Below are positions 1-8,086 of a stretch of 64,000 nt of DNA, in pieces. The DNA is from an uncultured Lachnospiraceae bacterium. Its GTDB lineage: Bacteria > Bacillota > Clostridia > Lachnospirales > Lachnospiraceae. A model generated the notes under the pieces. It did not search any database and was not told where the DNA came from. It saw nothing but the letters and a program-made list of their open reading frames with translations. A program made the position numbers and the translations under genes. The stretch lies in contig CADAIL010000005.1 of assembly GCA_902788035.1 (NCBI GenBank), positions 46,276 to 110,275 of the forward strand, written 5' to 3'. How positions within the stretch are numbered: the stretch's first letter is position 1; each line of letters begins with the position of its first letter.

Positions 1-893
1 TGCGTCGTCTCCTGTGCTTCCTGTTTTACAGGAAATTCAAATCCCGTCAGTTTAAGGGTACCGATGAACACAGCTGCGGCAATTCCGCCGAAGACCACCG
101 CCAAGACAGCTGCTGACAGCAGTCTGCTAAAGAAGCCCTTTTTCTTCTCCCCGCTCTTTTGGGCACTGCTCACATTCTGCATTATCGGAGCTGTATTCCG
201 CGAGGTTTCGGATGAACTGTTTTCCGGCGTTTTGAAGCGGTAAGCATCGTATTTGCTTGTATAGGGTCCCTTCGGAGGCTCACTTTCTAACTGAGCCTCT
301 CTGTCTCCCGCTTCGGACACTTTTTCCGTTCTTTCATTCCCATAGTAGCTTCCGTATACAGGTCTTTCATCCTCAGCCCCGTTCGGATCATATGAATGCT
401 TCACCGGACCTTTGTATACCGGGTCAGCTATATAGTCATCGGCAGCTGAAGCAGCCCTGTCGTCAGCATAGCCAACTTCATCATAGTCCTCATCACCGTA
501 ATCTGCGTCATCATAGTCCTCATCACTGTAATACGCATCATCATAATCTGCATCGCTATAATCCGTATTATCATAATCCGCGCCGCTATAATCCGCATTA
601 TCATAATCCGCGTCGCTATAATCCGTATTGTCATAATCCGCTTCGCTGTAATCCGCGTCTTCATAATACGGCTCGTCGTAGCGCTCATCCGCATATTCAC
701 CCGGATCCGAGTCATTCTTAATGTTCGGGAATGAATAATCGGTTGATGAGAAAGCTTCTTCCTGATCTGCCGCAATGACGTGCTCTGCAGATTCGGGCAA
801 TGCGGAAACGTCATTGCCCGGCTGTTCCTCAGTAATAGTATTTTCGCCTGCTGTTACCTCCCCGGTGGGATCACAGCTATATAAATCATCCAT
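1..893 (-). CDS. Membrane-anchored acidic repeat protein, N-terminal part (possible HtrA-like protease), cut by window edge
   Basis: Open from an ATG at 893 to the window edge (about 297 codons), so the C-terminal part is missing. A GAAGGG ribosome-binding site lies 7-8 bases upstream. Residues 1-80 are acidic. Residues 81-140 are six 10-residue repeats of the form DYSxADYDNx, rich in Asp and Tyr. A variable linker follows, then a basic stretch (GEKKKG) and one hydrophobic segment at about residues 254-278, then the start of an outside region. This architecture (long acidic cytoplasmic tail, one TM helix, outside domain) is common in Clostridia for S1C/HtrA-type serine proteases, but no protease domain is visible here, so the product name is a guess. 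The coding call is secure from the frame, ribosome-binding site and repeat periodicity. Confidence 0.7.
   Translation of the reverse strand, partial: MDDLYSCDPTGEVTAGENTITEEQPGNDVSALPESAEHVIAADQEEAFSSTDYSFPNIKNDSDPGEYADERYDEPYYEDADYSEADYDNTDYSDADYDNADYSGADYDNTDYSDADYDDAYYSDEDYDDADYGDEDYDEVGYADDRAASAADDYIADPVYKGPVKHSYDPNGAEDERPVYGSYYGNERTEKVSEAGDREAQLESEPPKGPYTSKYDAYRFKTPENSSSETSRNTAPIMQNVSSAQKSGEKKKGFFSRLLSAAVLAVVFGGIAAAVFIGTLKLTGFEFPVKQEAQETT
474..653 (-). repeat. Six in-frame 30-bp tandem repeats (10-residue Asp/Tyr repeat)
   Basis: The 180 bases encode residues 81-140 of the partial gene at 1-893. The unit is 30 bp, so the reading frame is kept whatever the copy number. Units read DYSEADYDNT, DYSDADYDNA, DYSGADYDNT, DYSDADYDDA, YYSDEDYDDA and DYGDEDYDEV. 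The last two are the most diverged, as is usual at the edge of a tandem array. Confidence 0.85.
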
Positions 894-1116
894 AATATGC
901 CCTTCTTTCGAATACTTATCAAGCAATAGTTACAGAATATGATAAGCAGTAATTGTGAATAAATTGTGACAAAAAGACGCAAGGCACCCCACAGACCAAA
1001 GAAGCTCACCTGCCGGCGCAGCCTCTGGTTCCGGGATGCCTGATGTCGAATCCGATGGCGCTCCTCACAGCGCCGAACAGTTGAATTTTGCTCGCGGGAA
1101 ATCGGCGAAAGCCGGT
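894..1116. other. Intergenic spacer, no clear feature
   Basis: Spacer between two minus-strand genes. The half next to the 893 start is AT-rich and must carry that gene's promoter if it has its own, but no convincing -35/-10 pair was found. The half next to 1116 shows no strong terminator hairpin with a T run. Confidence 0.4.
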
Positions 1117-2052
1117 TCAGTCATCTCCGGCTTTGTAATTCCAGAAGCCTGGATTCATTGTGCATATGCGAATGAGCCAACCCGGCAGCATCCTGTAGGC
1201 TCTGCCCATCCGAAAACCCGCGTACTTGGCAGCACTGTGGAACAGGAGCCGCGGAATCATATATCCGTAGCCGACACTCCGCAGATATTTTATCGTATTC
1301 TTGACGAGTCTCTCACCTTCCCCCTCATTGTTGACCCCGCGGAAGATCTCGGGATGCATGGCCTGAGACACGCCGTTGTCAAAATTTCGGCGGAATTGCT
1401 GCAAAGCGCTGTAATTGTGCGAATGAATCACCCGCGCCTCTGCTACATAAGCGACCGAATAGCCGAGTTTTATGGCACGGCCGGCAAATATCATGTCCTC
1501 ATTAAAAATACACGGAGCGGAAAAGCCTCCCATTTCTCTGAGGAATACTCTGTCGTAGCATGCACACACATTTGAACAGAAAAACGTCTTGATGCCGAGT
1601 TCATCCAGATCATCGAAGGATTTCACACGCGACTTCGCAGGATAGTTAAAGCTTCTGGTGTACCCCTCTATGACCCGGCAGTCCCTGTTCGGAATCTGTC
1701 TGGCATATGAAATCTTGACTTTCGGATCCCTGAATGCCTGCAGCAGACGCTCGACAAGAGTCTTGTCGGCAGGCAGCGCATCCTGCGTCATATATAAAAT
1801 ATAATCCGCGTCTGAAAAGCCGGCTCCCATGTTCCTGGTCCCGGCGTGATCGAACTCCGCTTTCGATATGTGAAATACTTCTGCCCGCGGAATTCTTCTG
1901 ACGACCGAGCCGTCGAACTTGCCCTCGTCAGTATTGATGATCAGAATATTCCTCACGGGATACGTCTGGTCAGAAATACGCGAAAGCAGTGTTCTGAAAG
2001 ACGCGCCCGGCTTATAGGACGGAATGATAACGTCGATCGATGGATATTTCAT
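1117..2052 (-). CDS. GT2 glycosyltransferase, rhamnosyltransferase-like
   Basis: A 311-residue family 2 glycosyltransferase expected to add one sugar from a nucleotide donor on the inner face of the membrane. The GT-A fold starts at once (IDVIIPSYKPG, residues 6-16). FDHAGTRNMG at 67-76 is typical of rhamnosyltransferases of the WbbL/RfbF type. MTQDALP at about 88-94 is at the DxD position, and FNEDMIFAGRA is the catalytic acidic motif. No TM segment is seen. The ATG at 2052 has GGGGAG upstream. It is the last gene of the locus that starts at the 4914-4942 promoter, 175 bp after the LCP gene. The rhamnose donor is inferred from the motif and from rfbB/C/D in the same window. Confidence 0.85.
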   Translation of the reverse strand: MKYPSIDVIIPSYKPGASFRTLLSRISDQTYPVRNILIINTDEGKFDGSVVRRIPRAEVFHISKAEFDHAGTRNMGAGFSDADYILYMTQDALPADKTLVERLLQAFRDPKVKISYARQIPNRDCRVIEGYTRSFNYPAKSRVKSFDDLDELGIKTFFCSNVCACYDRVFLREMGGFSAPCIFNEDMIFAGRAIKLGYSVAYVAEARVIHSHNYSALQQFRRNFDNGVSQAMHPEIFRGVNNEGEGERLVKNTIKYLRSVGYGYMIPRLLFHSAAKYAGFRMGRAYRMLPGWLIRICTMNPGFWNYKAGDD

Positions 2053-2179
2053 ATCTATTTCTCCCCTGCAAGAGGACAGAACTGCCCTCTTCGCCGCATT
2101 TGTTGTCCCCGGAGATTTCGGAAATGAGTACGCAAATGCGACTCCCCTTCGTATTTCTTAAATCTCCTTTAAAATCTAA

Positions 2180-2217
2180 GAAAAGTACGCCTCCGCATGC
2201 GCGTATGGTGTACTTTT
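2180..2217 (-). terminator. Possible intrinsic terminator after the LCP gene
   Basis: AAAAGTAC (2181-2188) pairs perfectly with GTACTTTT (2210-2217) across a GC-rich loop that can pair further. On the minus strand the second arm ends in a T-rich run, so it could stop or weaken read-through from the LCP gene (ends 2228) into the GT2 gene. The stem is symmetrical, so either direction is possible. Confidence 0.4.
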
Positions 2218-2227
2218 CACATTACTC

Positions 2228-3379
2228 TTATCGCGTGATATCGGCCTCTCCGCCGTTATCCTTTACAGTTCCGTACTCGATGGCGGATTCCCTGTACTCC
2301 TGACCGAAGCCGGAGGTCTCCTCAATCTCCTGACTGTAACTTGCGACTTCGTTTGAAACTTCGTAATTTTCCTCATCAAAAAGATAATAGTGAAGCTCCA
2401 CAACGTTGTCCTTAAGCGTTACCGGAACGATCGCGTCCAGAGAACCGATTTGGCACGGAAGCGTTTCAAACGGAAAACCGCTCGTCTTCTCAATATTATA
2501 ATTGAACATCTGAGCCGCCATTTTTGTCAGCTGAGCACTTGAGAAGGAAGTTTTTATGAGCGGGAATACGTCATTTATGATTTTTGAAATAGACGTTATG
2601 CCCTTGACCTTGGCCTTGTCAACAATCTTCTCTATGACAAGTCTCTGCCTCTGTGTTCTCTTTAAGTCATCACCGACGGTTTTGCGGATACGCGCGTAAG
2701 CTACCGCCTGAACTCCGTTCAGGTGATACTCCGTGACTTCCTGGCCGCGCTCATACTGAAGCGGTTCATAATCCATGCCTGTCACTTCTGCTGTCTCAAC
2801 GCAGTAATTGTTAAGGTGAATGATTTCTTCCTCTGTCAGAAGAATATCAATACCGTCAAGGTCATCGACAAGCGTCGCGACGGCACTGAAATCGACGATC
2901 ACATACTCGGTAATATTGAGATCGAGATTTCCGTTCAGCATCGAGAGAAACTGCTCTACTCCTCCGAATGCGTACGCTGAATTACACTTGTTGAACTTCC
3001 AGTTATCGTTCTCCGGATCGATGTTGAGATACGTATCACGGTACAGTGAGACAATACGGACAGCGCCGGTATCATTGTTGATGCTGGCGACAAGCATTGT
3101 GTCACTGTTTCCCTCGTTGATATTATTATACCTTGTATCGATACCTACAAGTGCGACATTGGTATAGCCCGAAAGAGACTCATTGGTAGCTACATTCTCA
3201 TTAATCAGAATATTATCCAGATTACCTGAATCTCCGGCCATCGTTCGGAACCCGCTATTGATCTGGGCGTACACGTAAATAAGTCCAACGAGTATGACCA
3301 ATATGAGAATTTCGACGATAAATAATATTATGTTGCCGCGCTTTTTCTTCTTTTTCTTATTACCGGTATTAACAGCCAT
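2228..3379 (-). CDS. LytR-CpsA-Psr (LCP) family glycopolymer-peptidoglycan ligase
   Basis: A 383-residue protein with a lysine-rich cytoplasmic start, one TM helix at about residues 16-38 and an outside LCP domain. Family hallmarks are present: ALVGIDTR (76-83), NSDTMLVASI (91-100), VSLYRDTYLNI (110-120) with R114 and D115, and YARIRKTVGDDLKRTQRQR further on, holding the conserved arginines that bind the polyprenyl pyrophosphate substrate. LCP enzymes move a finished lipid-linked glycopolymer to peptidoglycan. The gene sits 17 bp after the WbaP-type initiator on the same strand, the usual pairing for a wall-linked capsule or secondary wall polymer. The ATG at 3379 has an AGGGAG site upstream. 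The C-terminal tail after about residue 345 is acidic and unconserved in appearance. Confidence 0.93.
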   Translation of the reverse strand: MAVNTGNKKKKKKRGNIILFIVEILILVILVGLIYVYAQINSGFRTMAGDSGNLDNILINENVATNESLSGYTNVALVGIDTRYNNINEGNSDTMLVASINNDTGAVRIVSLYRDTYLNIDPENDNWKFNKCNSAYAFGGVEQFLSMLNGNLDLNITEYVIVDFSAVATLVDDLDGIDILLTEEEIIHLNNYCVETAEVTGMDYEPLQYERGQEVTEYHLNGVQAVAYARIRKTVGDDLKRTQRQRLVIEKIVDKAKVKGITSISKIINDVFPLIKTSFSSAQLTKMAAQMFNYNIEKTSGFPFETLPCQIGSLDAIVPVTLKDNVVELHYYLFDEENYEVSNEVASYSQEIEETSGFGQEYRESAIEYGTVKDNGGEADITR

Positions 3380-3396
3380 ATAATCTCCCTGCTACA

Positions 3397-4800
3397 TCAA
3401 TACGCGTTATTATTAATAAATCCTTTAAAAACAGTTAGGAAAAGAATCTTTATATCCAGTCCTATCGTCCAGTTTTCAATATAATACAGGTCGCAGTCAA
3501 TACGTCTGCGGATAGAAGTGTCGCCGCGATAACCGTTTACCTGTGCCCATCCGGTCATCCCGGGCCTCACCTGATGCTTGACCATATATCGCGGAATTTC
3601 TTCCTGGAATTTTTCTACGAAAAACGGACGTTCCGGCCTCGGGCCGACAAGCGACATCTCACCTTTCAGAACATTGAACAGCTGAGGAAGCTCGTCGATG
3701 CTGGTCTTTCGCATGAACCTTCCGATCGGCGTGACCCTGGGGTCATTCCTGACTGTCCACGCTTTCTTCTCCGTTTTTGCTTCCTGGACCACCATGGAGC
3801 GGAATTTGTACATCATGAAAGGCCGATTGTGAAGACCCACACGCTCCTGACAGAATATGACAGGACCGGGTGAAGTAGCTTTAATAATCGCCGCGCAGGC
3901 CAGCATAAGGGGTGAGCCGATAATTATGCATATAATACTGCCGACAATGTCCATACAGCGTTTGACAGCTGCAGGAAATGTGTTTGACAGCGGAACATAC
4001 CTTATGTTGATGACCGGCATGCCAAGTATATCCTCAGTATACGGCTTTGTCGGAATGATGTTATTATAATCCGGAATAAACTTTGTATGCACGCCTGACT
4101 TCTCACAGAGCGCAACTATTTCCTCCAGGCGGTAGTACTCGGAAAGTCCGAGCGTGATCGCGATCTCATCCAGATGATTCTCCGGAAGTATCACCATCAA
4201 ATTATCGATCCTGCCGATGACCTTGACTCCCATATAAAGGGTGCCCGATTCGACCTTGTCGTCCAATATGCCCCTTATATTATATCCCCACTGCGGATTT
4301 GCCACTACTCTGTCGATATACTCCTCGGCCGCACGACTGTAGCCGACAAGGAGCACATTCTTCAGGTTCCTGCCTCTCTTACGCATCCTGCACACGCTTC
4401 TCCATATGAAGAAACGAGCACAGGCATCCAGCACGACATTGAACACAAAGAATATAAATATCATCGACCTGGACCAGTATTCCTGATGCAGGAGCTGCAG
4501 CGCAGTCATGAAAATAAGACCGCCGATGACATTTGCCTGAGTGATAGACGCTATTTCGGCGCGCCGCCCCTTCAGTCGATGTGTACTGTACAGGTTGCAT
4601 GCCGAGTACAAAATCAGCATCGCCGGAACCATGATGAACAGCGCTCGCATATAAACCGCAAAAGGTACTGCTTCGACTGAGCTGGTAAAAAAACCGCTCC
4701 GAAATCTCACATACCATGCAAGCCAGTAAGAAATTATAAGGATGACAGCATCTACGACAGCAAGAAATCGGTTATAGTATTTCTCATTTGCTTCTATCAA
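3397..4800 (-). CDS. Polyprenyl glycosylphosphotransferase (WbaP/WcaJ type), initiates glycan synthesis
   Basis: A 467-residue membrane enzyme that would transfer sugar-1-phosphate from a nucleotide sugar to undecaprenyl phosphate. Four N-terminal TM segments lie within about residues 10-135, then a Rossmann-like middle domain (NVLLVGYSRAAEEYIDRV), a fifth membrane segment near 275-300, and the bacterial sugar transferase domain with CQERVGLHNRPFMMYKFRSM, DELPQLFNVLKGEMS and LVGPRPERP. Length fits the family. The start is TTG at 4800, supported by AGGTG seven bases upstream. A near-consensus promoter at 4914-4942 gives a leader of about 107 nt. It probably heads a short operon with the LCP gene and the GT2 at 1117. 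The sugar (often glucose or galactose) cannot be read from sequence. Confidence 0.93.
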   Translation of the reverse strand: MIEANEKYYNRFLAVVDAVILIISYWLAWYVRFRSGFFTSSVEAVPFAVYMRALFIMVPAMLILYSACNLYSTHRLKGRRAEIASITQANVIGGLIFMTALQLLHQEYWSRSMIFIFFVFNVVLDACARFFIWRSVCRMRKRGRNLKNVLLVGYSRAAEEYIDRVVANPQWGYNIRGILDDKVESGTLYMGVKVIGRIDNLMVILPENHLDEIAITLGLSEYYRLEEIVALCEKSGVHTKFIPDYNNIIPTKPYTEDILGMPVINIRYVPLSNTFPAAVKRCMDIVGSIICIIIGSPLMLACAAIIKATSPGPVIFCQERVGLHNRPFMMYKFRSMVVQEAKTEKKAWTVRNDPRVTPIGRFMRKTSIDELPQLFNVLKGEMSLVGPRPERPFFVEKFQEEIPRYMVKHQVRPGMTGWAQVNGYRGDTSIRRRIDCDLYYIENWTIGLDIKILFLTVFKGFINNNAY

Positions 4801-5079
4801 TGCGATTCACCTGCAAAATATCTATAGGTTGACAGCTGACATGACTGTTTTTCCAAAAAGCAGACCGTAAGACCCGTTTGCTCCGGGACCTGCAATCTAC
4901 CTATTTCCAATCAACTATACTATAGGAAATAAGTTTATGCAAGGTGGAATTTTGAACAAATGTAGCAATATTGTACAACCAAACACAAAATTTTCTGTCA
5001 ATTTTATAATATAATCCAGTTAGTGGTGATTTTATCTGAATCTTCCACACATCGTCTTCCCATTTCCTGCGCTTCTCGC
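4801..5079. other. AT-rich intergenic region with promoter
   Basis: About 280 bp without a gene. The part from about 4900 to 5040 is clearly more AT-rich than its neighbours and holds the minus-strand promoter at 4914-4942. A second TTGACA (4996-5001) faces the same way but its best -10 (TACAAT, 4970-4975) is 20 bp away, so it is weaker. The transcribed leader 4801-4907 contains no recognised riboswitch. Confidence 0.6.
4914..4942 (-). promoter_or_regulatory. Sigma-A type promoter for the WbaP-LCP-GT2 genes
   Basis: On the minus strand TTGCAT (4942-4937) and TATAGT (4919-4914) are separated by exactly 17 bp. A second overlapping TATAGT lies at 4924-4919. The predicted start is near 4907, about 107 nt before the TTG start codon at 4800. 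Confidence 0.65.
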
Positions 5080-6048
5080 TCAGTCTATAAGTCTTCGGAT
5101 GCAGCCAATCCATAGTTCCATCTGGATCCGCATATAATTTCGGAGATTCTTTTTATCGTAAGGAACCCTCCTGTCCCGGTTCCGGCTGCACAGAGCGAAC
5201 CCTCTGCCGATCCCTGTGATGTATTCTTTGCCAAAGCCTTTTTTAATAAAGTAGATGGCTTTGACTGTGAATCCGAATACCAGAAGCGGCAGATTCAGCA
5301 GGATCTGCCATGCCGGCATATTTTTATAGACAAGATAAATGCTGTTCCTCGAAGTATTTTTCACCTTAAAATCGTTGTACTGCGAGCCGGTCGTGGCGCT
5401 GCCTACATGAAGGACCTTTGCCCTCGGGGCGAAAATATTCCTGTAACCGTGAATCCGTGCCCGCCAGCCTATGTCCGTATCTTCAAGGTAGGCGAAATGA
5501 TTCTCATCGAACATGCCTATTTCTTCCATGACAGAGAGTCTGTAGATTGACGCGCCGGCACAGCAGGAAAAGAGAGCCGCCGGCTTCGTATACAGTTCCG
5601 CGCTCTTGCCTTTTCCCCTCGCAAAGGCCCATCCGAACGAGCAGTAAAAATCACCCGCATCGTCCATCTTCCACGGGTCATCCATCTTCAGCATTTTCGC
5701 CTGACAGGAGAATATGTTTTTATTCACCTGGATTGCACGCAGAAGCTCCTCCACTAAATGGATGTCCGCCTCCGTGTCATTATTGAGGAGAATCACAAAA
5801 TCAAAACCTTCCGAGGCTTTTATACCCGCATTGACGGCTCCGGTAAATCCGGTGTTTTCCGGGAAACAGATGAGCTCTGCCTCAGGGAAATCCTTCCTGA
5901 TTTCCTCAAGGCTTCCGTCCGTCGATCCGTTATCGACGACAATGATCCTGTCGGCCGGCCTCGTCTGTCTCCTCATGGCCATGAGGCATGTGCGGTTAAA
6001 CTCAATACCGTTATAATTAGGTATCACAACTGAAACTCTCGGTTCCAT
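5080..6048 (-). CDS. GT2 glycosyltransferase
   Basis: A 322-residue family 2 glycosyltransferase. VSVVIPNYNGIEFNRTCL opens the GT-A fold, VDNGSTDGS follows, LLNNDTEADIH is the DxD-type metal and nucleotide-sugar site, and HFAYLEDTDIGWRARIHGY is the acidic catalytic region. A hydrophobic stretch near residues 255-275 may touch the membrane. This arrangement is common among rhamnosyltransferases of surface polysaccharide loci; the donor cannot be fixed. The ATG at 6048 has a strong AAGGAGG site. It follows the double GT2 at 6290 after 241 bp that hold a dispersed repeat, and it is the last gene before the promoter at 4914-4942. Confidence 0.88.
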   Translation of the reverse strand: MEPRVSVVIPNYNGIEFNRTCLMAMRRQTRPADRIIVVDNGSTDGSLEEIRKDFPEAELICFPENTGFTGAVNAGIKASEGFDFVILLNNDTEADIHLVEELLRAIQVNKNIFSCQAKMLKMDDPWKMDDAGDFYCSFGWAFARGKGKSAELYTKPAALFSCCAGASIYRLSVMEEIGMFDENHFAYLEDTDIGWRARIHGYRNIFAPRAKVLHVGSATTGSQYNDFKVKNTSRNSIYLVYKNMPAWQILLNLPLLVFGFTVKAIYFIKKGFGKEYITGIGRGFALCSRNRDRRVPYDKKNLRNYMRIQMELWIGCIRRLID

Positions 6049-6134
6049 ACAGAACCTCCTTGTAAATCAATAAATCTGACATTTGCGCCGGGCTCGGGAC
6101 CGGGCGGCAAGCTGCTCTCACAGTTCGCTGACGG

Positions 6135-6257
6135 TGCAAAGCATCCATCTTCGTGAGAAACAAAAGCTGGTCCGACCGAGAGATCGGAAAATGCGGAGCA
6201 TTTTGCAAGCTCGCAGGGAAGGACCTGCGTTTTTCGGCGAAGATGATGTTTGCGCCG
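6135..6257. repeat. Family-1 palindromic repeat, copy A (core only)
   Basis: The core matches the other copies: CATCTTCGTGAGAAAC near 6146, CCGACCGAGAGATC near 6171, the hairpin AAAATGC-GGA-GCATTTT near 6188, AAGCTCG, then GCGTTTTTCGGCGAAGATG ending near 6247. The two ends pair. The outer arms seen in copies B and C are degenerate here (only GGCAGCCTGCC near 6274 recalls them). It lies between two minus-strand GT2 genes. Confidence 0.75.
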
Positions 6258-6289
6258 TTTCATGAAATCCTGAGGCAGCCTGCCTAATA

Positions 6290-8086
6290 TTACACTCGGA
6301 GCGAATAATTCCACTTCTTCAGAGAAAGATTCGGGTTATAGTTGGGATCCCCGTTCTTTATGATGTCGAGCCAGTGAACCCTCATGTACTCGATCTCACT
6401 CTGGAACCGTTTGACCTTCTCCGGAGTATCCTCAGCGCCGCGCGTTCTCGACTCGTCATGATAAAGCTCGGCGAACGGGTCGTAGACAATTCTGTATCCG
6501 TTCTTTCCTATCTTCAGACACAGGTCAACATCGTTGAACGCGACCGCCAGCTCCTTAGTGAAGCCCCCGGCTTTCTCAAAAGCCTCCCGCTTCACAAGCA
6601 TGCAGGCTGCAGTGACCGCGGAAAGGTCCTGCATAATGGCAGCCTTGTGCATATAGCCGCCTCTTCCTTTCGGGAGATCGACGAACATGGCCCCGGCCAC
6701 ACCTCCGATTCCGATGACAATTCCGGCGTGCTGTATCCTGTTGTTCGGATAATAAAGGCGGGCGCCGACTGCCCCGACATCCTTCCTCTGACAAACGCCG
6801 AGCATCTCGGTCAGCCAGTCGGATGAAATATCTCCTCTGACATCGTTATTGAGGAAAAGCAGATACTCTCCCTTTGCGTACCGGACTCCGTAGTTATTGA
6901 TGGCCGAATAGTTAAATCCGTGCTTCCATCTGAAAAGGCGTACCCTCGGGTCCCTGGACAGCTCCCTGTAATACGCGAATGTCTCCCGCTCGGTCGAATT
7001 ATTTTCGACAATAATGATCTCCACGTTTTGGTAATCATTTGCAAATACACTCTCGACACACTTCTTAAGCATATCCGCATGATCCTTATTCGGAATGATG
7101 ACAGATATGAGAGGCGACCCCTGCACAGGATACCTGACCCGGTAGAATCCGAAATCCGGCAGGGATTCGACAGTCCCCGGCGTATCTGATCTCTCAAGGT
7201 TTTCACTGATTGCTCTGGCTCCCGCCTCGTAGGCATATTGCTTGCTCATCGGGTTGTCCGCTGTAGACGTCTCGGAAGTCCTCCAGTGATACAGGATTTC
7301 CGGGATACGGACAATTTTTTCGGCTTTCTCAGAGCAGCGGAAAATAAAATCATAGTCCTGCGCTCCGTTCATCTCATCCCTGAGCAGACCTGCTTTCTCC
7401 GCCAGAGTCTTTTTCACGACAAGGAAGTGTGTAATATAATTATTGGTCCGAAGAAGATCGAGATTAAATTCCGGCTTAAAGTGAGGCTGAAAATGTTTCC
7501 TGAGATCCTCCGTGACCTTATCCTCATCGGAATACAGCATATCCGCGCCCTGTGATGCCACAGCTTCCGCCATGCGGAAGAGGGCCTGCGGAGCCAGAAG
7601 GTCGTCATGGTCAAGAAGACCGATGTAGTCTCCCTCCGCCATTGCAAATGCCTCGTTCGTATTGGCAGAAATACTGACGTTCCGGGCGAGCTTTTTATAC
7701 CGGATCCGTGAATCGGACGACGCGTAGGATCGGACGATCTCCTCTACGCTCCTTGCACCTTCAGGATATTCCTTATCTGACGCGTCCGCGATGCACAGTT
7801 CCCACCGGCTGTAGGTCTGAGCCTTCACGGATTCGATCATCTGTCTCAGGAAGACCTCTCTCGTCATGTAGGTCGGTACGAGTATGGAGAACAGGGGCCC
7901 GCCTTCGATATCTGTTCTTCTCTGGCGGTCAAGCTCCGCCCCGTCCGGTTTATGGGACTCGTACCACGGTCCGTACGGGACCTCCTCGGGCTCCAGTCTC
8001 TCAAAGAGATGATTCATGAATTCCCTTGGTCCAAAATGTTTGAAATAAAGGAAAGCTTTTTTTATTTTATACGGTGTGATCAGCAT
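6290..8086 (-). CDS. Double-domain GT2 glycosyltransferase
   Basis: A 598-residue enzyme with two family 2 domains in tandem. The first (about residues 65-250) has SILVPTYMT and GLLDHDDLLAP; the second (about 325-560) has ISVIIPNKDH, FLNNDVRGD and AVAFNDVDLCLKIG. It ends in GDPNYNPNLSLKKWNY, a C-terminal signature shared with the longer paralogues at 11421 and 13834, so the three are a duplicated family. Two GT domains in one chain usually mean two linkages or an alternating polymer, as in rhamnan and O-antigen synthesis. The ATG at 8086 has AAGGAG upstream, and the gene overlaps the YfhO gene by 20 bp, so translation is probably coupled. Confidence 0.9.
   Translation of the reverse strand: MLITPYKIKKAFLYFKHFGPREFMNHLFERLEPEEVPYGPWYESHKPDGAELDRQRRTDIEGGPLFSILVPTYMTREVFLRQMIESVKAQTYSRWELCIADASDKEYPEGARSVEEIVRSYASSDSRIRYKKLARNVSISANTNEAFAMAEGDYIGLLDHDDLLAPQALFRMAEAVASQGADMLYSDEDKVTEDLRKHFQPHFKPEFNLDLLRTNNYITHFLVVKKTLAEKAGLLRDEMNGAQDYDFIFRCSEKAEKIVRIPEILYHWRTSETSTADNPMSKQYAYEAGARAISENLERSDTPGTVESLPDFGFYRVRYPVQGSPLISVIIPNKDHADMLKKCVESVFANDYQNVEIIIVENNSTERETFAYYRELSRDPRVRLFRWKHGFNYSAINNYGVRYAKGEYLLFLNNDVRGDISSDWLTEMLGVCQRKDVGAVGARLYYPNNRIQHAGIVIGIGGVAGAMFVDLPKGRGGYMHKAAIMQDLSAVTAACMLVKREAFEKAGGFTKELAVAFNDVDLCLKIGKNGYRIVYDPFAELYHDESRTRGAEDTPEKVKRFQSEIEYMRVHWLDIIKNGDPNYNPNLSLKKWNYSLRV

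Noticed and set aside
257..721. A plus-strand reading frame of 154 codons rich in His, Asn and Arg
   Set aside because: It is the mirror of the minus-strand Asp/Tyr repeat; the minus-strand reading has a ribosome-binding site, a TM helix and a sensible protein layout.
4901..5113. Small minus-strand frame of 70 codons
   Set aside because: It overlaps the end of the GT2 gene and the promoter at 4914-4942, is AT-driven, and has no ribosome-binding site.
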